A stretch of 64,000 bases of DNA. It comes from Athripsodes cinereus (lineage: Eukaryota; Arthropoda; Insecta; Trichoptera; Leptoceridae). Positions 11,796-23,740 of the stretch are shown here, one piece after another. The stretch lies in the NCBI GenBank assembly GCA_947579605.1, contig OX388327.1, forward strand, positions 8,915,122-8,979,121. The letters are read 5' to 3'. The notes below the pieces were generated by a model. It was not told the DNA's origin and ran no database searches. It saw only the letters and a list, made by a program, of their open reading frames with translations. The position numbers and the translations under genes are program-made. How positions within the stretch are numbered: position 1 is the stretch's first letter; every line of letters starts with the position of its first letter.

Positions 11796-12544
11796 AATTA
11801 GTAAGTATTTGTTATTCCTATTGGCGTTTTTATGTCTATCTTCAAATAAATAAATCAATAAATAAACATCTAATAATTTTGATTTATTGATGGAATATGT
11901 CTTCGATACAATAATTTTTGATGTTAGATAATATAATAAGAGACGATTTATTCTACACTTTTGCACGTTTGGGTATCTATACATATTTTTAGATAAACAC
12001 AACATTTGTATTTGAATCACGTTCAGGTTTTACCGAAACTCGACAACTACAATAAAATAAAATCGTTAAACTTTCAGTTTCACGATTCGTTACGTTTGTG
12101 TGTGAGAAAGGTTCGTATTACATCATAATTTAATACTACAAGCCTTTTGATAATATCATCTTCTATTTCATTTCCAAAATTATGCGTATCACACGCATCT
12201 ACATTATGATGACTAGATAGAAAATGGGTTATTATTTTAGCTAAATTTAATTTGATATATCGTCGTTTTACGTTTAGAGTGAAAATGTGTAGGTACGTGA
12301 AATATTAACATAAATCATTTCAACATTTAAAACATTATTTTATCTATCTATTACTGTTTCATGTATGTTGTGTGTATGTTGGATGATTTATTCTGCGCCG
12401 TTTAATGGAGCATCCATCTCAAGGGCGCGGATTGATAATTATTGCCCTCTTACTTTTTTCTATAAGTTTTTAGTATCCTGTAAAAGGTTGCTATTCTTAA
12501 AACAACACACGTAAAGGTGTTAAATAATAAGGTGTTAAATATTA

Positions 12545-12640
12545 TCTTCAATTTAGTGATGGCCTGCTGCCTCATTTAATCAATGACTACCTTTCTTGTG
12601 AAGTATGTAGTGATGGTATAGATAGATTAATAAATTAAGA
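12545..12640 (+). repeat. Family A 3' end, copy 4
   Basis: TGACTACCTTTCTTGTGAAG, then GTAGTGATGGTATAGATAGA: the terminal hairpin and tetranucleotide tail only. Confidence 0.45.
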
Positions 12641-14447
12641 TGAATTTTCGCAGTGGTTATATCGTAACCAATGATGTTTATTATTGGTAAGTAAGTAGTT
12701 ATATTTTTTTTATCCAAGAACTATCAACTACTTATATTTATATTGGATGTCAGCACTACATAATTATCAGATATGTATTCTACACAATTTATGTTCAAAA
12801 TTACTTTGGGGTCATGAAATAAATCATTTTACTATAAGGAAGCAATTCTGTTAGTTCATAATGTGTACTTGTCCGAATCGTACATCGATAATGACAATAA
12901 CCGAATAAGTGGACGATTCTAGAGTAACCCAAATAAGTATAAACGAATTTTCTGTATTTTTACATACAAATCTGTCCTTTTCTGCCCTTTGAAATATTTA
13001 GATAAGGAAACCGAACAAAACTTTCGTTCGGATAGTCTAGCTTTTTTTCAATCTTAGTTGTTGAAAAACGAACTTTACCGTAGCAAAAATAATAATGTTT
13101 GATATGTCTTTCATAATTCACTAGAATTCAGGTGTTTTGGCATGAAAAAAAGTATGTCGTTCATAAGATTTTTGGTAAAATTCGGCCAGTCTGTATTTAT
13201 TATAGTTTCTGCCAATAACTTAACAATTGTCCAATATAAACCAACACAACCCCAATGTCCGAAATCCTTTTCAATCCGATAAAAGTGTGTCTTAAACTTG
13301 TTTGTATTCACTTACCTTAAATCATGTGTTAACTGCATCATATTTTTTTTTTGAATCTAAAACCAATTCGGGCTTTGGACATGGCCAGTATTTGTTTTGA
13401 TATCTCTAACCCTTTCAACTATTCATCATATTATAGAGTTGAATGTACGTAGAGAGAAAATATAATAATGTGATTAATTTCCTCCCGTTTCCCTCATTAT
13501 CAGTAATGGCATACATACTGATTAGTTTAGTCACTAGCCTGATGGTACTATTACGTTAAGTATGTTGAAGAATCCATTATTGAAATAGCTATCGTTAGAT
13601 TAAGCCGGAATAATTATGACCTGCTGCTATACAAGGAGATTTGTGCTCCATAAAAAAATTCTTATAAAAAAACTGTGTTAATGTAAAGAACCTTTTAATA
13701 TTATTTTCGAACATCATCCATTAAAGAAATCAATTTCTGTTTCTGTTGTTTACCTTCTGTTTTATATGTATTTCATGTGCCTGTTGGTGAATGTTTGTTT
13801 TTGAATAAATAAATAAATAAAGATCGTGATAATATGCGGGGGTGAGATTATAAATATGAAAAAAAGTGCCAAAAGGCCGGCCTTTTTCATATCTTGTGAA
13901 AATTAAAACTCTCCAATATCAAAATTCGAATCTCATCACTTTGTTATTTCTTAGAATCATATTGTTAGAGGTCGGTAAGTCGATGGTAGTTTCGGACTCT
14001 CAATCGGGAAACTCGAGTTCTATTCCACCGGCAGCCAACTTACTCCACCTTCACGACACAAGCATATTGCTTACTATGATATTATTTGGGGTGTATTTGC
14101 GTTTATTCCAAATAAAATTTCATCTTTTGAAAATCACTAAAATTCACTTTAGTACTAAAGTCGTCCCACGTCCGTGGACATATTTCTTGGCAGACAACAT
14201 CGTAAATTACACCGCATTCTCATTGTACTACCTCCAGAGGCAGGAATCCCGTGGGACGTATAGTAGATCCTCTAAAATTAGTTTTTTTTCTATATTATAG
14301 TTAGGAATTTCATTAAAAATCTTTTTATACTATTTTTACGATCAATAAAATATCCCAATATGTTTTTCATTGAGTTTGATATTTTGCCTCTTGGGAAATG
14401 GTTTATAAAGATTAGGAATCGGAAAAGTCTATAGTTTGTTAGGTCTA

Positions 14448-16990
14448 TAAATTGAGATTCTATACGAAAACATCCAAAAATTGCTAGATGACACAAAAGC
14501 CGAGGAAAATGTTATTGTAATGGGAGACTGGAACGCAGTAGTAGGGGAAGAAAGGGAGGGATCAGTCGTAGGAGCATATGGGTTGGGCACTAGAAATGAT
14601 AGAGGTAACCGGCTCATTGAATTCTGCGCCAAAAATAAAATGTTTGTAGCCAACACCTGGTTTCAACACCACTATAGACATCGCTATACATGGAAATCTC
14701 CCGGAGACAGATTTCGATCACAGATTGACTACATTCTTACGCGTCAACGATACAGGAATCAAATTAAAGATTGCAGGAGCTATGCAGGTCCGGACATTGA
14801 TAGCGATCATAATATGGTTGTGGCGGAAACCATACTGAAATTCAAAAGGCTCGAGAAGAGAACCACAAAAAGATGGGACCTAAAGATGCTAAAAATAAAG
14901 GAAGTAAAAGAGAAATACGACGAAAAAACTGATATATGCGATTTTGAGAGCAATAATAATGTAGATAAAGTATGGGGGAAAATTAAAGAGAAAATAACCG
15001 CAGCGGCAGACGAGGTTTTAGAGAAAAGAAAGCCGCAAGCTAGGAAAGAATGGATCACAGACGACATTTTAAAAATGATCGAAGAAAGAAGGAAGCTAAA
15101 GAATTCTCAAACAGAAGAAGGAAAAAAGGAATATAAAGCCCTCAGGAACAAAATTAACAGAGAATCCAAGCTGAAAAAGGAATGTTATTTGCAAGAAAAA
15201 TGCAAAAATATCAACAGAAATATAAAACAAAGGAAATTCGAAACCGCATACTCTGAAGTAAAGAACTTCTTCAATGAAAAAACACAGCCACGATGTGCTA
15301 TTCAAGATAAAAACGGCAAACTGCTGTTTGAGGACGAACTGATTGTCAAAAGATGGAAGGAATACCTAGAACAATTGTACAAAGGAAAGAACATACTCCA
15401 GGAAAGCAAAGCGCTGGAAGCAGAATATGACGTAGAAAATAATGGAGATGACATCTTAAGAAGTGAATTTGATATTGCATTAGCAAAGTTGAAAGACGGC
15501 AAAGCACCAGGCATCGACCTGATTCCATCAGAGCTGCTTAAATGCGCGGGAAAAGGCATGCTTGATACATTGTATAAGCTCGTCTGCAAAATATACAACA
15601 CAGGAGAGCTACCTGAGGACTTTGCCAAATGTCTGATACGAGCGCTTCCTAAGAAGGCAGGCACGACAAAGTGCGAACAACACAGAACCTTAAGCATGAT
15701 ATCACACGCTTCTAAGATACTCACCAACATTATAATGAAAAGGGCGGAAAATAAAATAAACGAAACACTTTCAGAAGATCAATTTGGATTCCGCAAGGAG
15801 ACTGGTACAAGAGATGCAATCCTGAGTCTCAGACTTATTCTAGAAAAGAGAATAACAATTAATAAAAACACATATATAGCATTCATCGACCTTGAAAAAG
15901 CATTCGATAAAGTAGAATGGGAACAACTTTTTAACACTCTAAACCAGATAGGAATGAGTTATAAAGACAGAAGAGCAATCTGGAGCTTATACAAGAACGA
16001 GATGGCTGTGATCAAAAGCGGAGAGAGCTGCGCAGAAGCAAGGGTCGAACAAGGCGTAAGACAAGGATGCTCAATGTCGCCAGCTCTCTTTAACTGCTAT
16101 ATACAGCGAGCCATTGATGACCTGAGAGAAGAAATGAAGAACTGGACAGGAGTCAAAATAAATGGGAAAAAGGTCGACATGATCAGATATGCTGACGACA
16201 TAGCACTGCTCGCAGACTCCGAGATGGAGCTGAACGAAGCCTTAGAAAAAATGGAAAGCATTCTGTTGTCAAAGTACAACATGAAAATGAATAAAGAAAA
16301 AACAAAATGTATGGTCGTCGGAAGAGAGGAAGCGACTGCGAACATTGCCATAAATGGAGTGAGCATCAAACAAGTAAGTGAGTTCGTGTACCTGGGCAGC
16401 AGAATAAACCAGGATGGACGCTCCAAATCGGAAATTGTAAGCAGAATAAACCAGGCAAGGATTGCCTTTAACAAAAAATCAAAGATATTGGAATCCCCAA
16501 ATATTGACTTAAGCGTAAGGAAGAATCTTACTAAAGCCTTTGTATGGAGCATTCTGCTTTATGGTTGTGAGACATGGACCATCAGCAAGAGTGAAAGCGG
16601 ACGGTTGGCGGCCTTTGAGATGTGGTGCTACAGACGCATGCTCAAGATCCATTGGTCGGAGCACGTCGAAAATGAAGAAGTATTAAACAGGGTAGGCGAA
16701 AAAAGGCAACTCCTTAAGAGAATCAGCCAACAACGAGCTAACTGGATTGGCCACAACATCAGGCATCCAGGACTACTCATCGCCATCGCAGAGGGTAAGA
16801 CCGAGGGGACAAATGGCAGAGGCCGTCCAAGAGACGCATATATGGACCAACTGAAGAGAGACATGAACTGTGGCTCATACGTAGGGCTAAAAAGACTGGC
16901 TGAGAATAGAGACGAATGGAGAAGAAAAACCAAACTCGTTGCAGACCAATCCAGTGGATTGTAACTCATTATATATATATATTCGTCTGA
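14448..16990 (+). mobile_element. RTE-clade LINE, 5'-truncated copy (R1)
   Basis: This copy spans the truncated coding region and a 3' end with an (AT)n tail after ACTCATT. The endonuclease begins abruptly in its middle, which indicates 5' truncation near 14448. Three shorter copies of the same 3' end occur at about 9311-9777, 48911-49165 and 51393-51475, so the family has been active repeatedly here. Confidence 0.85.
14481..16964 (+). CDS. RTE-type endonuclease/reverse transcriptase, N-terminally truncated
   Basis: A single open frame of about 827 codons; the frame is open back to about 14451 and there is no genuine ATG start (the listed first codon is TTG). Residues 1-110 are the second half of an APE-type endonuclease: VIVMGDWNAVVG, then RSQIDYILT and DIDSDHNMV, which carries the SDH motif. 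The RT follows (about 330-620) with GIDLIPSELLKC, FGFRKETGTRDA, FIDLEKAFDKVEW, EQGVRQGCSMSPALFN and IRYADDIALLAD, the YADD catalytic box. The C-terminal segment LLYGCETWTISKSESGRLAA and the following FEMWCYRRM/IGHNIR block is characteristic of RTE/BovB-like elements. The frame is intact apart from the missing endonuclease N-terminus, so this copy cannot make a full protein. It would copy and insert RNA in the nucleus by target-primed reverse transcription. Confidence 0.88.
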   Translation: MLDDTKAEENVIVMGDWNAVVGEEREGSVVGAYGLGTRNDRGNRLIEFCAKNKMFVANTWFQHHYRHRYTWKSPGDRFRSQIDYILTRQRYRNQIKDCRSYAGPDIDSDHNMVVAETILKFKRLEKRTTKRWDLKMLKIKEVKEKYDEKTDICDFESNNNVDKVWGKIKEKITAAADEVLEKRKPQARKEWITDDILKMIEERRKLKNSQTEEGKKEYKALRNKINRESKLKKECYLQEKCKNINRNIKQRKFETAYSEVKNFFNEKTQPRCAIQDKNGKLLFEDELIVKRWKEYLEQLYKGKNILQESKALEAEYDVENNGDDILRSEFDIALAKLKDGKAPGIDLIPSELLKCAGKGMLDTLYKLVCKIYNTGELPEDFAKCLIRALPKKAGTTKCEQHRTLSMISHASKILTNIIMKRAENKINETLSEDQFGFRKETGTRDAILSLRLILEKRITINKNTYIAFIDLEKAFDKVEWEQLFNTLNQIGMSYKDRRAIWSLYKNEMAVIKSGESCAEARVEQGVRQGCSMSPALFNCYIQRAIDDLREEMKNWTGVKINGKKVDMIRYADDIALLADSEMELNEALEKMESILLSKYNMKMNKEKTKCMVVGREEATANIAINGVSIKQVSEFVYLGSRINQDGRSKSEIVSRINQARIAFNKKSKILESPNIDLSVRKNLTKAFVWSILLYGCETWTISKSESGRLAAFEMWCYRRMLKIHWSEHVENEEVLNRVGEKRQLLKRISQQRANWIGHNIRHPGLLIAIAEGKTEGTNGRGRPRDAYMDQLKRDMNCGSYVGLKRLAENRDEWRRKTKLVADQSSGL

Positions 16991-17404
16991 TTGTAGTATT
17001 GAAATGAGTTTTTTTACTCATTTTCTTTCATATTCCATAATTTTATGTTTGTACATACCTACATATGTTTATTTTTTGGAAATCTATAATATTATCTGTA
17101 TATTTTCAATCATTCTGAGAAGTAGGCATCGCTATTTCTAAAAAAAATCAACTTAAATTTGGCAATTTTCCGAATCTTATTACGGCACTTCAAAGAAAGA
17201 ATTGACATACAGTCGAATTATGTTTTGACCTTAGAGTAAATTAATTGCTCTTTGGTTTTCACATTATTTAGTATCCATAGGCACTTACCGTTATGTAGTC
17301 CGGGAATTCACCAGATAGATTAAAGTTTGGATACAGTTCATTTGTCTCCGTGTTATTTGTCTTGTAAATGTGTACCTATGAGAAAAATAGGATATAAATT
17401 AAGT

Positions 17405-17605
17405 TTAGTTGAAAAGCATCACATCATAGCGATGAACTCGCCCTCTGTATGTTGAATTGTATAATAAATCATTTTTATTTTTATTTATTTTATTTATTCA
17501 TTTTTTACTGTATATTGATAAAAAACAATTACATAAAAGGTATACATTCAAATCAAATACAATCAAAATACAGAGGGCGAGTTTATCGCAAAGGCGCGAT
17601 CTCTT
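17405..17605. repeat. Two converging LINE/SINE tails (family E)
   Basis: The + strand has GCGATGAACTCGCCCTCTG followed by an AATAAA tail (17405-17470). The minus strand has the same ACTCGCCCTCTGTAT block followed by an (AATA)n tail (17605-17471). The two copies meet tail to tail, forming a large imperfect inverted repeat. A third copy of the minus-type tail is at 22757-22855. Confidence 0.55.
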
Positions 17606-18394
17606 CCAACTAACCCAATTTTTTTAAAACGGTGTAACGATTAATATTATGGTTATTTTAAGGTAAAATAATTCTTATTATCTAGTATTCAATAAATATA
17701 AAATTGTTATTTTATTAAGATCTAGATATTTAAGTAATTATAGTTTATATACTATTTCCCCGATACCAGCAGATTACGTTGCTGATTGGGGAAAGCAAAT
17801 AAATAAGTTAGCTCTAAGTTTTAAATTTGATCATATAACTTAATTGTATATATATGTATATTTAAGAAATAAAGTTTGATAAATCATAATTATTACCAAT
17901 GTATAGTAGAGAATAAAATAAATAAATAGATGAATTATTTTGTAGCTCTCTATTACTGAAAACTGTGAATGGTGACTTAGGCATCCCTTAAAATAATAAT
18001 ATCCATCTTGGAACGCGCACAAAAAAATATTTTCAATTACGTGAATATTGATAGGTTATTTCACATTACAACCCTTTTTGAGCTTATAAATGAATAATCT
18101 TTGAAATGGAAATTTTTAGATATTATTTTTATATTCTACTAAAGAAAATTGTTTTTATTCATTTGTTGGGATCGGAATTTTATTGAAAGCTAAATAAAAA
18201 TTCCTTTATCTTTTTATTTTATCGTTAAAAATATATTTCGGAAGGGTCCTTTCAGCATAGAGACAGCCTTTTCATTCCATTCACATTTTCATTCATACTT
18301 TTATTCTTAAGACACTATTCAGACGATGAGCTATGTATTCTTCCAAGTCCAACTTTTTTCGATTTATTTTTTTACGTAGCCCTTCCCTTTGACA

Positions 18395-18690
18395 TTACCT
18401 ATTCATTTATTCATACGATCACTGCATTTCCCACAAGTGGGTAACCAGCGTACTATTACTGTAATACCATCACAACATAATATAACAACCGGCGTACTAG
18501 ATGCGTCTAAAAACATACAAGCCGTCTTCTCCGTGCCAATAAAAGTTACAAGGTGTTTTCTCTGCTCTTTGCTTTTTGTCGAAGGGATTCAAATTTTTTT
18601 TTTATAATTTAGGGAAATGACATTCAGAATGCATGGCATATTTCATCGCTGAAATGAAGAGGTTAAACGTATTTTATGGGATACATACAT
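18395..18690 (-). repeat. Family A copy 5
   Basis: Antisense copy with CACAAGTGGGTAACCAGCG, CCGTGCCAATAAAAGTTACA and CATTCAGAATGCATGGCATA. It is expanded by internal duplicated or foreign sequence. Confidence 0.6.
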
Positions 18691-19592
18691 ACAAATTTTC
18701 TCGATCCCAAATTCCTCAAAGAAGTTCCGATACTTGTTCAACCGTATGAAAAGCATCTTACATTTCATTTTTGTACGTTTTGTCTTACATATCGATTTTA
18801 TTATTTCTTTTGATATAAAAATCAAGTTGTAGATATAAATCAAAATTGTGATAAATGTTTCATTTTCCAGGTGTTTTATTTACCGTGATTTTCACACCAT
18901 TTACTCTATATTAACTTTTATACCCGGCATTTGTCGGGGAATAATATAATCTAGAAAATAAAAACAAATACACACAGTAAAGCAGAGTTTATGTGACATA
19001 AAGAGTAATATTTTTCATAATGATATATCAATTTTTTTGCAATATGCAAACGTACATACTAATATAACATGAAGAAAACTCAAATATTAATATCGAAATT
19101 TTTACTGAAATAAACGTTTTCAGAAACTCGTTACAGGAATAAAGTTTTCTGAGAATTTCTCGTAACATTGAAAAGTTTTCTTCTGAAAGATCATTAATTT
19201 TGGAAAGTTTTGTGAATAGATAGATAATTTGTAGACTCAATTTATTTATTTAGTAATTAATGAAACATACGTAGGCAACATTAATTTATATCAATAATTA
19301 GTTCGTAAAATAGATTTTTATTTTTCAAAAAAAAAAACTAGTCTAATCCAATCACTCTTCAATACCAATCCGAAGAGCACAGGGAAGAAACCAGCCTCCT
19401 CTTTGCAAAATAGCGTCTTGGCGCCTATTGAGTCATCTCTTCCTGAGGCCTGAGTCAACAACACACTATCGCGTCACGTTCCCGCTCCGTTAGTAGAGGT
19501 GGGAATAACTGTTATTTCAAAATAACGTTCAACCAGTTATCGGTATTTGTAAATAACAGTTATTAAAAAATGTTATTTAATAACGATCAAAT

Positions 19593-19593
<1 letters not shown>

Positions 19594-19653
<60 letters not shown>
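19594..19653 (+). repeat. Run of 60 A
   Basis: An uninterrupted A homopolymer inside hAT-1. True length may be uncertain because of sequencing error. Confidence 0.9.
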
Positions 19654-19661
<8 letters not shown>

Positions 19662-20169
19662 AATCCGAATATTATTATTATCTTATCAAATGCAAACATT
19701 TGCCTACCAATGCAAAGAATAAAATACGCATAAAAATTGTATTTTATGCATGATGTGCAAGATGAATAAATAATTAAATAAAAAAAAAATCATTCCGAAA
19801 TAATATATCACCAGTTTAAAATCATACAAATATTATATTCAAAATAATTCTTTGATTATAATATAAATGTCATTAGAAAACTTGTACCTACCAGCTACCT
19901 CTAAATAAACGAATGACTACGTTTAAACGAAATGATTGTGTTCCTCCAAAAAATTCAAATAGTTAGTTCAAAATAGTTCAAATAAACACAATTAAATAGT
20001 TCAAAATAAAAACAAAATAACTGCCATCGTTATTAAAACATCCGAAGTTATTAAACCATATGAAAAAACTGTTGTCGTTCAATAACGTGCTATGTTATTG
20101 AATGACGACAATAACAAAGTCGTAACAATGTGGTACGTTATAATATAACTAAACGAAAACGAAATAACT

Positions 20170-20513
20170 ATAGTCGTCGACAAAAACGGAATAATGATAA
20201 CCTTGTTATAACAGTTGAATAACGTCGTCGTCGACAAAAACGGAATAACGATAACCTTGTTATAACAGTTGAATAACGTCGTCGTCGACAAAAACGGAAT
20301 AACGATAACCTTGTTATAACAGTTGAATAACGTCGTCGTCGACAAAAACGGAATAACGATAACCTTGTTATAACAGTTGAATAACGTCGTCGTCGACAAA
20401 AACGGAATAACGATAACCTTGTTATAACAGTTGAATAACGTCGTCGTCGACAAAAACGGAATAACGATAACCTTGTTATAACAGTTGAATAACGTCGTCG
20501 TCGAAAATAACAT
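20170..20513. repeat. 54-bp tandem array, about six units, inside hAT-1
   Basis: Units repeat with period 54 (anchor CGGAATAA at 20187, 20241, 20295, 20349, 20403, 20457). Each holds GTCGTCGTCGAC and TTGTTATAACAGTTGAATAA. As 54 is 18 codons, the minus strand shows a spurious repetitive open frame. Confidence 0.95.
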
Positions 20514-20801
20514 TTATGTTATTGACAAGAAACTGTTAGTTTAGTTATTTTGAAATAATGAGTTTAAAAATGAGTTATTAGTTATAACGGCCAACTCTAT
20601 CCGTTAGCGTTCGGGTGCAGACGATGGTGCGCCAAAGTGTTAATTTTCGTAACTATTGTGTATCTTAGCAACGAAATTGACACTTGCTTGCAATATCGTC
20701 TGCACCCGAACGCTAACGGAGCGGGAACGTGAGACGAAAGTGTATTGTTGACTCAGGCCTCAGCACAATATTCCTAACGGTGTTCCTGATGGTGTTCTCA
20801 T

Positions 20802-21172
20802 TAGTGATGTAACGAATGTGTGATTTTGGATATTCGCGAATGCGAATAGCGAATACTGACTTGCTTAGATTTCTACAATATTGCTCAATCATTAAAATTT
20901 CTACCCCCCGTCGCCGAATTTTCAAAATGGTATAGGAATTTAAAATATTTCAAAAATCCTCGGTTTTCTTAGAGAACATTAACTTGCAGTAGGTACCTTT
21001 TTCTACAATGTACCGGGTATGTATCCGGTACTTTTACCTAATATCCGATACTTTATTACCGAAATAATATTCGCAAAATCGCATATTTTTTTGCGAATAC
21101 GAATGCGAATGCGAATACTTTGAAATATGCGAATATTCGCGAATGCGATTATGAATATTCGTTACATCACTA
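20802..21172. mobile_element. Non-autonomous hAT element (hAT-2 compact copy)
   Basis: 371 bp with terminal inverted repeats TAGTGATGTAACGAAT and subterminal GCGAATGCGAAT repeats, flanked by the 8-bp duplication GTTCTCAT (20794-20801 and 21173-21180). It lies inside LINE fragment D2. No coding capacity. Confidence 0.88.
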
Positions 21173-21562
21173 GTTCTCATAGAAACGATGTATTGTGAAA
21201 GAGGCATATCCAGGGCGTTGTAAACCTTGTGAACGAAAGATAATATGAAATATTTGTATCAATAAAGTGTGTCTTAATTAGATAACCGAAATTGTATTTT
21301 TCCGCATATGTTGTTAGACATATCTACCAAGTCTTAGTAATAACATGTGATTGAGTTTGTTTTGAACTTTGATTGTACCCTCCTAATAACAATGCGGGCT
21401 TTTAGGAACTTATTTTTATTTGTACTCACAATATTATTACTATATTTTCTTCATTTGAAGTTTTCCCTTTACTTCATGAATGTACCTAAGTTAGTATATT
21501 ATATCATCAAAAGTTGGAAAGAGTTTGTGTGTAATATTTACTCGAAATGTTTGTAAGGTTAT

Positions 21563-21692
21563 GGTTAGATGGAAGAAATCACTTTATAGTGATAATCTCG
21601 CCACTGCACATCGTCCTAGTTTTTTATTATATTTTATATTGTTTTGTTAACACTGTTATAATAATGATGATGTGCAAAAAGAATAAATGAAT
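21563..21692 (+). mobile_element. Family B copy 2
   Basis: It shares ATCACTTTATAGTGATAATC and TCGCCACTGCA, ending GATGTGCAAAAAGAATAAAT, with copies 1 and 3. The TCACTTTATAGTGA hairpin sits at the 5' side. Probably the 3' end of a LINE or a SINE. Confidence 0.6.
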
Positions 21693-23740
21693 AAGGCATG
21701 AAGTATTTATGGTCGATTAAGTCAAAAAATAAAAAGTTCACTCCTGACTAGTTACGAGAATGGGATTTATCATCTTTTCTATGATTTCTACGTAGATTTC
21801 ACGGATTTTCATTATAAAATAAATTTGAATAGATATTATAGGTTTTTCAAATGACTGCACAGTTATGAGAAAATTAGTTATTACTTATTCTGCAAAATGC
21901 GATAGAGTGTGAAATAACTTTTAGGAGGATTATTAGTTCCGAAAATGACGAATTGCTAAAATTATAAACGGATTATCTTTTTTGCCTTGTAGAACCTCAC
22001 TTCTGTAAATGCGAAAAATCTTATCAAGTAGGTACCTATTAAAACTATTTTTCATTTCACATTCGATTAACTTGTCAACGTATATAGTTCATATATCATT
22101 AGTATCACTCATAAGATCTTACTACAATATTATTACCAGTGGTTTGTATTGGAATCGATTTTTGACACTATTTAACCCATAACGTAATGTATATTTAGTC
22201 ATGGCTTGTCTAAGAATAAAGTTACTCCTGAGTAAACCATAACTTTGTCACAGAAAAAAATGTTTAATAGAAACAGACAATGAAATGTCTATTGAATATC
22301 GTGATAATACTCGATGTTTAACATCTCTCATTTTTTATATTATGTCTGTAACGCGGCGACAAAGTTGTCATCCACACTTCTCAGCATTATACAACCAGAT
22401 AAGTCTCCATATTATGATGAGTCATGATCACATAAAAACTTAACGGTCTAATGCCGGTAAAAATTTACCCATCCAGATATACAGTATATCAAAGGATTAG
22501 GCTCAAAACGCGGGTTCACAATACCAGCATTGTACCTGAAATATCTATGTTCAAATTTTTATAACAATATTACAAGTATTTATTATAATAGATTTTTTAA
22601 TTTTGATGTGTAAATTTACAGTCAAATCTAATTTTTGACAACTATTTATAAAAGATTCCGGTGTTACCCCTGTAGCTGAAATGACTAAAGATATATAATC
22701 GGGCTTAGGATGGCAAACATTTTTTATTTCTCATGCTAGTTCTGTATATTTCCGTATTTTTTATTTATTTATTTATTTATTTATTCATTCTTTACTGTAC
22801 ATTGATAAAAAAACAATTACATAAAAGGTATATATTCAAATTAAATACAATCAATATTATTTCTGCGACGTTTGTTTGTATCTTATGTGTATGTCATTAT
22901 TGGGAATAATTTTATTCCTACGTTATGTCGTAATATCGCTATTCTTAATTTGACATATCAGATAGAATAGAAGCTTTCCGTTATCATGATTACGGTTTTA
23001 TGTTGTACCAATGTATTTACAAGCTTATAGAAATCATGGTATGTGATAATATCAGCTTTATTACTGAACGTCATATTATACTTAGTATCGACTTTTGTAC
23101 ATCATTTGTACCACCATTGTATGTAAACAATTTAGTAGAATATTGAAATACCATGTATGAAATCTAGAATGGTTTCTTATCACGAAATCAATATATTCTT
23201 TTTGTGTTGTGTTGTGTTGTGTTTTCGTGTTAGATTATGTCAAAGAAATGAGTCAATTTTTATTATGTGACTAGAAACGTGGGACAGCAGACCCCGTGTA
23301 GACAAGCTTTATTAAGATTATTTTTGTTCTCTATCCCGATAAGGTTAACTATTGAATTGGACTTAATTTTATGCATCTCATAATGAAAAGTTATTTCTAA
23401 AAACGAGTTAATTCTGTCATCTGTCGCAAAGGGTTCGAAGCTTTGTTAAAGCCAAATACTTTCAGATCACGTAAAGAATTCACAAATGTTAGTACACCAA
23501 GTTTTTTTCATTTATTTTTTTAATAATTTATGCCACTTATTTCGTAAATCTTGTTTATCCCTCAAACTTTATAGCGGCAATTTATTATAATACCGAGTCA
23601 TAAAATAGATTGGCCAATTCAAATAAACAATGACAAATTAACTGAATTTTTTATAGAAGTTTGTCGCATCGATCATCGTTTATAATAAATTACGTTGATT
23701 ATTCCATATATTCGGGAAAAAGTTGCAAAGCTTAATAAAT
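21693..23740. other. No gene seen
   Basis: Contains the family E tail at 22757 and a (TTGTG)n microsatellite at about 23203-23225; otherwise featureless. Confidence 0.55.
22757..22855 (-). repeat. Family E tail fragment
   Basis: A (TTTA)n run followed by TTCTTTACTGTACATTGATA and ACAATTACATAAAAGGTATA, nearly identical to 17490-17560. Read on the minus strand this is the 3' end and A-rich tail of a retroelement. Confidence 0.6.

Larger units (their letters stand above)
10800..14447. other. Mostly unannotated, apart from family C and A fragments
   Basis: Outside 11434-11795 and 12545-12640 I see no gene. A retroelement-like tail, (AATA)n at 13800-13825, suggests an unidentified LINE or SINE 3' end. 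Confidence 0.5.
16991..19339. other. No gene seen apart from repeats E and A
   Basis: AT-rich flank of the RTE; remaining frames are short and lack codon structure. Confidence 0.55.
19494..20599. mobile_element. Non-autonomous hAT element (hAT-1) with internal tandem array
   Basis: 1,106 bp beginning TAGAGGTGGGAATAAC and ending with the related inverted end GGCCAACTCTA. It is flanked by a perfect 8-bp duplication TCCGTTAG (19486-19493 and 20600-20607). Inside are a run of 60 A (19594-19653), many GTTATT/AATAAC motifs and a 54-bp tandem array. It sits inside the left arm of MITE E. Confidence 0.85.
19444..20762. mobile_element. Long-TIR MITE (family E-TIR), split by hAT-1
   Basis: The arms begin TGAGGCCTGAGTCAACA and are complementary over about 68 bp. 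The left arm (19444-19493 plus 20608-20627) is recovered only when hAT-1 and one copy of its duplication are removed. The right arm is 20695-20762. Without hAT-1 the element would be about 205 bp. No clear target-site duplication was found. Long near-perfect TIRs suggest a Mutator-like or foldback MITE. Confidence 0.7.
19340..21245 (-). mobile_element. LINE family D fragment (D2), split by three insertions
   Basis: The three pieces 19340-19443, 20763-20801 and 21181-21245 align in order to the minus-strand LINE D copy at 59320-59480 (the region encoding LAQRRSEWRRL and RPGRPSF). MITE E, with hAT-1 inside it, and hAT-2 lie in the gaps. Confidence 0.75.

Noticed and set aside
20079..20513. 144-codon minus-strand frame with a repeating 18-residue unit
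   Set aside because: It is a by-product of the 54-bp tandem array (54 = 18 codons) inside hAT-1, with no start context or domain.
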